64,000 bases of DNA from Dipteris shenzhenensis (Eukaryota; Polypodiophyta; Polypodiopsida; Gleicheniales), in assembly GCA_047967505.1 (NCBI GenBank), contig CM106540.1. One strand, 5' to 3'. Below are positions 54,821 through 64,000 of the stretch, in pieces. The notes beneath the pieces are model-generated. The model was not told the DNA's origin. It worked only from the letters and a program-made list of their open reading frames with translations, and did no database searches. The first letter of the stretch is position 1; each line of letters begins with the position of its first letter. A program made the position numbers and the translations under genes.

Positions 54821-57212
54821 CTACTGACTTTCCACCTCTGTTAATCCCTCATTACTTGGAACCCATTCACATTTCTTTTGCAAGCATCTCTCATAGAGTT
54901 GTTTTATTGTATATCTTCTTGGGAGATTTTTCAATGGCTTTGGTTCATACCATAAAGTTGTGAATGTTATAGGAGTTCCCTTGTCATCCCTTTCTATCTT
55001 AGCAACATTTGCAACCCAAATCGGGCGGGCCACCTTGGTCATTCAACTCTGAACTTGGATCAAATGCCCAAACTGCAACAAATAGACCCTCTTCAATCTC
55101 ATTAGATGGTATAAACTCTGGTAAGGGTTTGTCTCCCTTCTTGCCACAATATTTTTGATGTAAAAGGCATTCCTCTGCTTCCTCCATATCTACTAACATA
55201 TTTATATCCAAAGGAAAACTTGATGACCTAGCTTGTTCCGGCCAAAAGGATTCACAGTATTCAATGCTCATTAAGTTTTCTTGTCTTTCTAAAGATTGGA
55301 TAAGTGCTTCAGTTGATTTAATTATCTCCAAATTCTTAGTTGATTGCTCTAGATATTTCTGCATCATACTTTGAAGATGTTTAATGAAGGCTTTCAAGCA
55401 TTTCATTTCATCTATGTCAAGTGATTTTCTTTTTGCAAGAACAAATCTAGTTTCCTCCAATGGAATTATTCGTTGTCATAAAGCATATGACTCACTCCAT
55501 AAATGATCTCCATCTACTGAGTAGTGCTTCCATTGCATCACTGGAATATTGTTATGCATGTGAAACCGAAAGTAGTGTGGATTTATGTGTCCTATTAGGG
55601 TATCATCTCCTGCTTGTAAATGTGGCTGTATGAATGCTCTCCAATCTACCATCTTCTCTAGGATAGCCACTTCTGATTCTTCTTTGCGAGACCCTCCAAT
55701 TTTTTTCCCAATTCGAAATAGCATATCCTCCATTGTCAACTAAGGGGGTCACTATGTATAAACCCTCAATATCACGTGCGTTCAAGGCCTATTTGTAAAA
55801 TCCCTTATCTGTAAATTTTCCATCAATAAAATGTACCCTTTTTCTATATAAATCTATAAAGTTTTCCCAAAATCAATTAAAAAACTCCCTTATGTAAATT
55901 AATTTCTGTAAAATTTAGATATTAAAATATCCTTCTGTTGAACTCACGTGGTAGGGTTACATATGATGACTGACCCCCTCGAGATTGTCAAAACATCCAT
56001 TGCCTTCAACTCACAAGAGATAATATTGAAGATTTGATCTATGTCTTCATGTGTATGGTTGACAAGAAGAAAGCCAACTTCCACTTCTTCAAATATTTTC
56101 AAACCAACCAGCATAGAGCATAAAGCAAATATATATTTATACTTGTTCTCTCTCCAACAATTATCAGCTTGTATTCACAATGTGTTAGGTAAACATCCAC
56201 GAGCATCTCTAACCTTTCTTATTACTTTCATGATTGATGTAACAACTTGGTTACTATCATGGTCATGCAAACTATCAATCCATACATCACAAAAGATTCG
56301 GTATCCGTGTACTAATACTCCATACAAGTGTGTTTTTAGTCCACGTTTGCCCTCCAATGCTCATGGGATACGTCTATATTGTGGCAAAGTTGTATTCTGG
56401 TCCATGCCATCAATGGTGATGCACATGGGCTTATCGACATGTGAAATAGCTTCCTCTCTCCAAGAAGCATACAACTTTCCAGCATCCTGTACATGACATA
56501 AATGGATTGATCGCCATTTAATATATCTTTCTCACTGTTGCTCACATTTACTATGTTCAATGGCATTTTTTAATTCATCACATGTCTTACATTTTGACAT
56601 CCTTTGCTTTGATGGTGTCTTGACATGGCAAAAATCTCTATGCCAAATTTTGTACAAGGTTGACCGTGAAATCATGCTCTCATCTCTGTCTTGTAAAGTT
56701 TTATTGATAGTTTCTCGGACGACCTTCTTTGTCATTCCCAAAGGAAGATGTTGTTGACATTCGACACATCCATCTAGCATTGTTTGTTGAAGATGAGACT
56801 GTGGTAATGCATGGTCTTCAAGAACTTGCTTTAATGTTGCGGTTGCATTTATAGTGCTTCCGTGGCATTTAAGCTTGTAGGTATTTCCATGAATTGTATG
56901 AACCACTTTTTCTTTCACCTTTGCACAAATGGTCCAGTATGTGCCATGTGATAGTCCAATTAACCATTGATATCCTCGACTGCAAATGGATCTCCCATTA
57001 ACTGTGGGTTTCAATCTAGGTTTACAGTGTCTTGTGCTCAAATCTTGATTAGTGCCTTGATGAAGAAAGCATGAAAACTCTTGAAGAAGATAGTTATGTC
57101 TATTAGGCATTGTCTTACTCCAAATACCAAGGCGTATGGCCGCACAATCATCTTTTCCAACTTTTCTAATGCAAAGTCTCTTGCAACAAACTCGCATAAG
57201 CATCCTTTCCAT
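54821..57212 (-). pseudogene. DUF7869-like gene (transposon-associated family), split by MITE copy 5
   Basis: Minus strand, one main frame. Order: Cys/His-rich N-terminal part (57212-56535; GYQWLIGLSHGTYWT, CVECQQHLPLG, KCKTCDELKNAIEHSKCE), then MCITIDGMDQNTTLPQ, LKTHLYGVLVHG, a core IQADNCWRENKYKYIFALC and FLLVNHTHEDIDQIFN, MITE copy 5, then a C-terminal part with DWRAFIQPHL, ARPIWVANVAK and LWYEPKPL. The DGMDQ...H-G...DNC-REN...GHTHEDIDQ-type series is what I recall for DUF7869 proteins. In-frame TGA stops lie at 56534-56532, 56363-56361, 56177-56175 and 55478-55476, and a frameshift near 55020. Biochemical role unknown; D and H residues suggest a nuclease-like fold, a guess. Confidence 0.6.
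55740..55983 (-). mobile_element. MITE copy 5 (244 bp), inserted in the DUF7869-like gene
   Basis: Begins CTAAGGGGGTCACT, ends CTGACCCCCTCGAG; flanked by a perfect ATTGTCAA duplication (55732-55739 and 55984-55991). Dropping the element plus one duplication joins the host codons in frame (minus strand ...DVLT|MEDM...). More diverged than copies 1, 2 and 4, so probably older. Confidence 0.94.
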
Positions 57213-57587
57213 ATTCTCCTAGGATAACATTACATGTCTCTTTGATTCTGAAATTGATGCCATGATTCTTCGCCTCTTCACACTCACATACTTTCTTTTT
57301 GTAAATGGTGTCTTGCATTTTCCAGTTGTAAGCCCCTTAGACCTTGAATCCATTTCCCTTGAATCTTCATCTCTATAATCAAATGCTGTGTGGGCTTGAG
57401 AATTATTTGATACCTTCTAATATCTTGGAAATGGCAATCTAGTAGACATGTTCATTGATGTCAATTTGTTGCCAATGCCTCTTGAATTTTGTGGTTGAAC
57501 TCTTTCTCCTTTGTAACTCAAGATTCTCCCATCTATATTCTTTGGCATGCTAGCAACAATATTATAAACAACATGACAAGTCTCATA

Positions 57588-58715
57588 TTATTTGCCCCTT
57601 TTGCCCTGCATTTGAGTGGTAACATCATGATCATTGTCACTAATATCATCAATTCCTGTTATTGCATTACTTATCCCATCGATCTTTGGGTGTATTTTTC
57701 TTTGTGGTCCCATCTTATTATTCTCAACACAAGACAAGTCTTCTATATCAATAAGCATGTTTGAGTCACTTGCAACACAAGACAAGTCTTTTATATCAGT
57801 GAGCCTGTTCGAGTCACTTGCAACACAGGACAAGTCTTTTGTACCAGTGAGTCTTTTCGAGTCACTTGCAACACAGGACAAGTCTTCTATACCAGTGAGC
57901 CTGTTCGAGTCACTTGCAACATAAGACAAGTCTTCTATACCAGTGAGTATATTTGAGTCACTTGCAACACAAGAAATCTTTTCTACATCAACATCTGTTA
58001 CTATAATGTTCTCAATACCTATGAGCATGCCACTATGATACTCTTGATCACTACTATAGCTTCTTATCAATTTGGATCCCATTTGTGTTATAGTACTTTT
58101 CTTTTGATAATATTCTATTGTGTCTTCCATGACATTAAAGGTAACTGTCTTGGGCAAACTTGATTTCAAGAAAGCTAACCCCCATTTACAAGTACTATGA
58201 ACTTGTAGATGAGACATAGTATTATGGACATCTAGATGTGAAGTACTATCCATTGCATTTTGAATGACACGTGCACTAGTCAACTTAATTATCTCCACTA
58301 TACAGTGTGAACTCTGAGCATAGCTCTTAAAGTTGCCAATTGCTAAAACTTCTCCAAAGCAAGATAACATCTCTACTTTTTTCCCCTCAAAATAAGTTTT
58401 CTTGATATCTTGAAAGTATGTCTTTGGAACAATTTCATCTTAGTCCCAGAGCGTTCTGTGTGATTGCATATCAAATATGTCACATTGTAAGATATCTCCC
58501 AATGTTTCAAAGTCTCCACATGGATATTTTAAATGTACTTCAGGATTTACAACATTGGTGATTATCACTACACATCTTCTCTCACCACAACATTGGAAAT
58601 GACACACATTCATAGGATCAAGACTATGAATTCGTCCAAAAGCCACCACTTTATTCTTCTTATATAACACCACATCCATATCCTCTGTTAGGGTGAATAC
58701 ATGTTTTATGTACAA
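57588..58715 (-). pseudogene. N-terminal region of the DUF7869-like gene or separate ORF, unrecognised
   Basis: Minus strand. 58715-58440 reads DVVLYKKNKVVAFGRIHSLD and VHLKYPCGDFETLGDILQC, ending in TAA; the same frame then resumes (KTYFQDIKKTYFEGKK) into a 260-codon stretch to 57588. The second half contains five 16-residue repeats (SCVASDSNRLTGIEDL type) from a 48-bp minisatellite. No domain recognised. It may be the first exon or domain of the gene at 54821-57212, since spacing and strand agree and no other start is obvious. Confidence 0.45.
57733..57972. repeat. 48-bp coding minisatellite, five units
   Basis: Each unit starts gacaagtcttytatayca and ends gagtcacttgcaacacar; the period of 48 keeps the reading frame on the minus strand (16 residues per unit). 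Units differ by a few bases. Confidence 0.9.
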
Positions 58716-58829
58716 AAATAGATTAGCAACTCAAAAAAATACATAATAAATAATCATTGAGCTTATTATTACTTAATAACTTTTATATAAAAACTAGCAG
58801 AGAAGGCATTAAACCTAAACCCTACATCC

Positions 58830-60003
58830 TAAACTTTAAACAATTAATACCAAAACATCTTAACCACCGTAAATCCTAAACTTTAAACATTTATTTCCTA
58901 AAGCCTAAACCCTAAACCCCAAACTCCTAAATAATAAATCCTAAACCCTAAACCCTAAACCCTAAACCCCAAACTCTAAATCCTAAATCCTAAATCCTAA
59001 ATCCTAAACCCTAAACCCTAACCCTAAAATACAACCAAAATTTAACGATTTTTTTTTATTTGCATGAATCAAAAAAATTGCACAAATTAAGAATTTTCTT
59101 GATTTGTGCAACAGATTGGATATACGGTTGGGGGTGCACACCCAATCTGTTGCTTGAGCAATAGGTTGGGGGATATATCCAAGCTATTCCACAAGTCAAG
59201 AATTTTCTTGATTTGTGCAACAGGTTGGATATATCCCTCAACCTATTGCATAATTTGTGCAACAGGTTGGATATATAACCTGTTGCTCAATCCAACCTGT
59301 TGCACAAATCAAGAAAATTCTTGACTTGTGGACCAGGTTGGATATATCCCCCAACCTGTGACTCAAGCAATAGGTTGGGGGTATATCAACCTATTGCACA
59401 AATCAAGAAAATTCTTGACTTGTAAAATAGGTTGGATATATCTCCCAACCTATTGCTTGAGCAACAGGTTGGGGGATATATCCAACCTGTTGCACAAATC
59501 AAGAAAATTCCTTGATTTGTGCAATAGATTGGATATACCTCCCAACCTGTGGTTTAATTGTTTAATAGATTGGTTTTGGCATTAATTGTTTAAAGTTTAT
59601 CCAACCTGTTGCACAAATTAAGAAAATTCTTAACTTGTGGAACAAGTTGAATATATCCCCCAACCTATTGCTCAAGCAACAGGTTGGGGGTGCATCCCCA
59701 ACCGTATATCCAATCTATTGCACAAATGAAGAAAATTCTTGATTTGTGCAATAGGTTGGATATATCCCCCAATATATCTAACCTGTTGCACAAATAAAAA
59801 AAAATTCATTAAATTTTGGTTGTATTTTAGGGTTAGGGTTTAGGGTTTAGGATTTAGGATTTAGGGTTTAGGATTTGGAGTTTAGGGTTTAGGATTTATT
59901 GTTTAGGAGTTTAGGATTTAGGGTTTAGGGTTTAGGAAATAAAGGTTTAAAGTTTAGGATTTACGGTGGTTAAGATGTTTTGGCATTAATTGTTTAAAGT
60001 TTA
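58830..60003. repeat. 1.2-kb palindrome with telomere-like arms and an inner hairpin array
   Basis: Arms 58830-59045 and 59806-60003 are inverted copies. Both hold variant telomere repeats (CCTAAA/CCCTAAA on the left, TTTAGG/TTTAGGG on the right) and the same unique end (taaactttaaacaatta). The centre, 59080-59790, is an array of caacaggttggatatatcc units joined by self-complementary gcacaaatcaagaattttcttgatttgtgc. No coding potential. Confidence 0.85.
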
Positions 60004-61680
60004 TCCAACCAACTGTATATCCAATCTGTTGCACAAATAAAGAAAATTCTTGATTTGTGCAACAGCTTGGATATATCCAATACTAGGTACGATCCTTTGC
60101 AAAGGCTTTACTTTAAGTAATTATAAGTCTACCTAGTTAAAGTGTTCTACTTATTAGGGACAAGCACATAGGCTAAAAGCACACCGATTTATATTTTCTT
60201 ACATTCATGCTCCATGGTGTATCAGAAGAAATGAAGAAGTATGTGATAAGAAATATTCATAACAAATTTGTATTCCATATCATGGATATCTGGTGGTTGC
60301 TAAAGTAGAAAAATGATATGGATTCAATGATACTGTAGTTTTGTGCAAAGCCTTAAACAAAGTTTAAGGCTTTTGCAAACTATTACATATTGTAACAAAG
60401 ATAAGCAAGTATGCTAAACCTCTTCCAGATTCTATGGTTTTAAATACCTACTTTACAAATACATTATCTAATTCTTCATTCTTTGATTAACAAGTATTAT
60501 ACACATGGGAAAAAAGCATATATGCTAAAAGCACTTGTGTAAATTTTAATATTTTCTTATTTTTAAAATTAATTCAATTCTTTGATTGACTACCTTTTTA
60601 AAATTTAAAGGTTATTAGTATATAATATACATAATTTTAAATGTTATTAATGTATAATATTAATAATTTATATATTTATTTAAACTTATACAATAATTAT
60701 ATTATATTTATATTAGTTTTTAAGTTGATAATGTATATTTTTATTAAAACTAAAATTTAATATCTAGTTAATAGCAGGAAGAATATTGTAGAGATTTTTC
60801 ATATTAAGAACTACCTTACAAATACATAATATTGTAGAGATTTTTCATATTAATAACTACCTTACAAATACATTCACTAATTCTTCATTGTTTTAAGCAT
60901 AAGTATTATATAAAGCACATATGCTAGAAGACCTCCCATTCAAAAATATTTTCATTGTTATATTTTTTTAATTAATGTATTTATATATATATTTATATAA
61001 TGATTATATAATATTTATATTAATTTATAGATTAACAATATATATTTTTAACAAAATTATATTTTAATAAGAGTTTTTGGAAAGATTTATGGTTAAATTT
61101 TGTCTTGAAGTTCTTGCATATGCAATAGGTAGGGAGGTTTGAGTGGTTTTGAGGTTGAGAGAGAAATTTGTAATAGATTGTTTTCTAATTTATTTTTTTT
61201 GAAAAATTATTGTGTGCCTAATAAACTGGGAGAGAGTTTGAGGTTGAGAGAAATTTGTGACAATAGGTTGTGAGAGTTTGAGATAAAGAGGAAAATTTGT
61301 GGGAAAAAAGACTTAATGCAAAATATGGTTTTTTAAAGTTATTGCATACGCAACAAGTTTTTGAGAAAAGAATTAGATTTGAAAAAAAATTCAAATTTAC
61401 AAAAACTTGATTCTTAGAAGTTCTTGCATATGCAATAGGTTGGAAATGAACTCACCTCTTGCAACATTTTGAAAATTTTGAGAATCCTGCAACAGGTTGA
61501 TGAGAGGAGAGAAGCGTGGAGTGTGAAAGAATGAACTTTGAATGAAAGAGAGAATGAAGAATGTTCTACTTATAGTGAACCTAAAAGAACTAAAAAAACC
61601 TAAAAAACTAAAAAAGGTTGACTTGACCTAAAAGCTGTAGACCCATTTTCTATAAAACTCTACTTCTCCTCATTCTCTCT
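60004..61680. other. AT-rich spacer with scattered copies of the array motif
   Basis: No gene. A 43-bp direct duplication (atattgtagagatttttcatatta and following) is at 60784-60870. caataggttgg and caacaggttg motifs reappear at 61432-61500. Confidence 0.5.
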
Positions 61681-61689
61681 CACAACTTT

Positions 61690-62240
61690 CCTGGAGCTCC
61701 TCCACCACCTCCCCACCTAGGTACTCCCTCCCTCCCTTCCCCTCTCCTCGTCCCCTCCCTTCCCCTCTCCTCCATCCCCTCCCTTCCCCTCTCCTCCTGC
61801 TTCCCATCCCCTCTCCTTTCTCCCCTCCCTTCCCACCTCCTCTCGCTTCCCATCCCCTCTCCTCCCGCTTCCTCTCTTCCCTCCCTTTCCCTCTTCTCCC
61901 TCTTCCCCCCTCCCCTCCACTCCCCCCTCCCTCCTTCCGCTTCCCCCTTCCCCTCTCCTCCCTTCCCCTCCCCTCCCCCTCCCTTCCCCTGTCCTCTCCC
62001 TCCTCCCGCTTCCCCTTCCCCTCCCGTCTCCCTCCCTTCCCCCCTCCCCTCCCTTCCTCCTTTCCGCCTCCCTTCCCCTCTCCTCCTGCTTCCCCCTCCC
62101 CTCCCCTCCCTTCCTCCCTTTCCCCTCCCTTCCCCTCTCCTCCCACTTCCCCCTCCCCTCCCCTCCCTTCCTCCCTCCCCTCCACTCCCTTCCCCTCTCC
62201 TCTCGCTTCCCCTCCCCTCTTCTCCCGCTTCCCCCTCCGA
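61690..62240. repeat. Polypyrimidine tract (CCCTTCC/CCTCTCC units)
   Basis: About 550 bp of C and T with occasional G; units such as ccccttcccctctcctcc repeat irregularly. The long minus-strand frame of Arg/Gly/Glu is an artefact. Confidence 0.92.
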
Positions 62241-62342
62241 GCGGAGAGCTTTTTTGTTTTAGGCGGGGAGGCGGGGAGCGGTGAGGGGGAAGTGAGGGGA
62301 GGAGAGGGGAGAGGGGAGGGGAGGGGTGGGGTGGGGAGGGAA
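62241..62342. repeat. Polypurine tract adjoining the polypyrimidine tract
   Basis: Abrupt strand switch: after the pyrimidine tract the plus strand becomes G/A-rich (gaggggaggagaggggagagggg). The two can pair as inverted repeats. Confidence 0.85.
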
Positions 62343-62683
62343 TGTGAAAGTGCGGATCGTGCTCTCCTAGTGCAACATGGAATTAGCAAAAGATCAAGGG
62401 GGATCAAACTATAGAAGAAACTCCATGAGAGACATACGGTAGGCAATACCCAATCTATTGCAATGTGCTTGTATTCAACAACACATGATAGGCCTCTTAT
62501 ATAGAGAGTGCCCTTTGAATAGTCAAACCATGTGTGATCCTCTCATCCACATCTCTTCTTGTGGATATCCTCAATCCACATCTCCACATCATGTAGTCCA
62601 CATCTTAGGGTGGCTACTTTAATTCTTTCCTATACCATACCTTAGCCTTTAATTATGTGCTCATGGCACCACAACTCTCAACA
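62343..62683 (-). repeat. Probable 3' LTR (minus strand)
   Basis: Minus strand starts TGTTGAGAGTTGTGG at 62683 after a purine tract (AAGGGAAGG), has a TATA box TATATAAG at 62503-62496 and could end ...TTTCACA at 62343, giving 341 bp. No partner LTR or PBS is in the window, so this is tentative. Confidence 0.45.
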
Positions 62684-62855
62684 CCTTCCCTTGGTGCCAT
62701 GACCCTTTGGCTACTGCAAGGTGGTCAGATGTGAGTTACATTCCATCACCTCCCCTTAGTGCATGCATTGCTACTTAAGGTGGTCAAGTGTGGTTTTTAC
62801 ATGTCAATACCTCCCCTGGGTGTTCATAGCTACTCTCAGGTGGTCAGGCTTGTTT
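62684..62855 (-). repeat. Three tandem units, each with a polypurine-like tract
   Basis: Units at 62684-62748, 62749-62809 and 62810 onwards each start (plus strand) ccttccctt, cctcccctt or cctcccctg and contain aaggtggtca or caggtggtca. The first unit touches the probable LTR. Confidence 0.65.
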
Positions 62856-64000
62856 TACAAAACATAGAAAAGGTTGGCAAGATTTTTGTTTGTCGATGGT
62901 GTTCGCTTCTTCTCTTGACATAGCTTGATGCATGATGCTTTGTTCTTCCATGTGCCTTAATGCTTTCTATGTGGATGCCATGCTTTTTGCTATGGTCATC
63001 TCATGCTTTTTGCATTCATGCATTGCTTTTCCATTTGTTGCAAAGGTCTTACCAATTGATTTCTTTCAATATTGGTAGTGTCTAATTGCATAAAATGATT
63101 CTGACTTGACAGCGCGTAGAGCTCGAAAAGACGATCACTTTTTCTTTTTGGAGTGTGTCCAAATTCTTCCTGGATTGGAAGTTACGGCTTGTCAAAGGTT
63201 CTGTGAAGAAGAGGTCCTTTGATGATGTGTCATAGGGATTCACATGCTCCACTCACACTGTGCTTAGCAAGAAGCTATGTGCTTCGGTGGAACTTTTAAC
63301 TAACCCCATAACTTAACCATGGCTATGTTTGACCTTACATTATTGTGTCTTATCTGCCACCTGGCACTCTGCTAACCAAAGGCCACCAAACCAAACTTGG
63401 AGTTAGCTAGACTGAACCACAGGTCCTATCTGCCACGTGGCTTTTCCAAGGAAGCCTTACAAGAAAAATGAAGTTTGCAGTAGGGAGCTCGAGGCGACGC
63501 ACGATTGCGCTCTGAATCTCGATTTTGTTGAAGGTGATCGGAGGCTGGGCTTTGAGATTACCAAGAGCCCTGGGAATGCTTGCTACTATAGGGGCTAGAG
63601 TGCTTGTAAAAACAGTGTCCCAAGCTTTGCAGGTACTCGCTGTGTTGAAGGGCATTGGAGGCAAGCTTTCGTTTAGCGCTGAATTCTATTGACTATTGGT
63701 GAGGCACAGCATTGGAACTAGAGCTAGTGTCATTGGAGATGGAGGAGAACCGTAACCATTTGCTGGTGCTTGTGTTGGACAGACCAGCTGCCCAGGAGTA
63801 TGAGGCACTGTGGAGTAGTAGTTTAGAGCATCACGGGCGAGTAGGGTCTCTTTGTGGAGACGGTCAAAATAGCCCATCACTCCTAGAATACCAGACGAGA
63901 ACCAATCCGAGACGATGTGCTAGAAGATTGGATTCAGAATCAATCACCATAACCACTTGCTAGAGCGATTAATCAAGCGTAGAAGAAGTGGATGACGACC
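62856..64000. other. Unassigned; possibly interior of a minus-strand LTR element
   Basis: No recognised gene. An 85-codon minus-strand frame at 63664-63407 and an 83-codon plus-strand frame at 63712-63963 show no known motif. Confidence 0.35.

Noticed and set aside
58880-59028. True telomere or chromosome end
   Set aside because: Repeats are degenerate, form an inverted pair and are flanked by other sequence on both sides, so they are interstitial.
59080-59790. CRISPR-like alternation of repeat and spacer
   Set aside because: The spacing is itself repetitive and palindromic, with no unique spacers and no cas genes.
61670-62446. 258-codon minus-strand frame rich in Gly, Arg and Glu
   Set aside because: Translation of the polypyrimidine/polypurine tract, not a protein.

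Overview
The window looks like repeat-rich, gene-poor nuclear DNA of a land plant. The evidence is plant-type Ty1/Copia elements primed at TGGTATCAGAGC, a Ty3/gypsy element with two RNase H domains, a CACTA transposon, telomere-like TTTAGGG repeats and a cytosolic class II small heat-shock protein gene. The density of degenerate transposase-like genes with many small exons hints at a large non-angiosperm genome (fern, lycophyte or gymnosperm), but that is only an inference.

Layout. 1-5980: two nearly identical Copia copies (family A) head to head; the outer tip of one LTR is joined to the gag region of the other. 5981-7300: debris of a gypsy gag-protease and of a second Copia RT. 7983-8229: first of five copies of a 247-bp MITE with 15-bp terminal inverted repeats and 8-bp target duplications. 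8551-10717 plus 16503-19018: old gypsy gag and transposase-like coding remnants, split by a complete Copia (family B, 10718-16497, duplication GTTCA) that itself carries MITE copy 2. 17537-19018: a chain of small exons with phase-0 introns. 19599-21195: ankyrin-like remnant and a cluster of hairpins. 21579-25435: a decayed multi-exon gene with a ParB-like GNHR motif at the N-terminal side and a methyltransferase-like motif at the C-terminal end, the most unusual item here. 27640-28395: higher-order satellite. 28926-36500: CACTA transposon remnant with divergent ORF1 and TNP2. 36684-40524: 5'-truncated family B Copia. 40770-43421: gypsy pol and LTR start, then truncated MITE copy 3. 43600-51700: mostly non-coding, with MITE copy 4 and a minus-strand LTR/PBS.

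51753-52554 holds the only gene that looks intact and is not a transposable element: an sHSP with a heat-shock element, a TATA box and one intron. 52900-54620: minisatellites. 54821-58715: a pseudogene resembling the plant DUF7869 family, interrupted by MITE copy 5 and carrying a 48-bp minisatellite. 58830-60003: a 1.2-kb palindrome with telomere-like arms. 61690-62345: pyrimidine tract switching to a purine tract. 62343-62855: probable LTR preceded by repeated polypurine tracts.

The genes do not form a pathway. The window records layered transposition: MITE in Copia in transposase remnant, and MITE in the DUF7869-like gene. Most older coding copies carry stops consistent with C-to-T decay. 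Only Copia family A (identical LTRs, open polyprotein) and the sHSP gene look young or functional. All product names come from reading motifs by eye; no database search was run.
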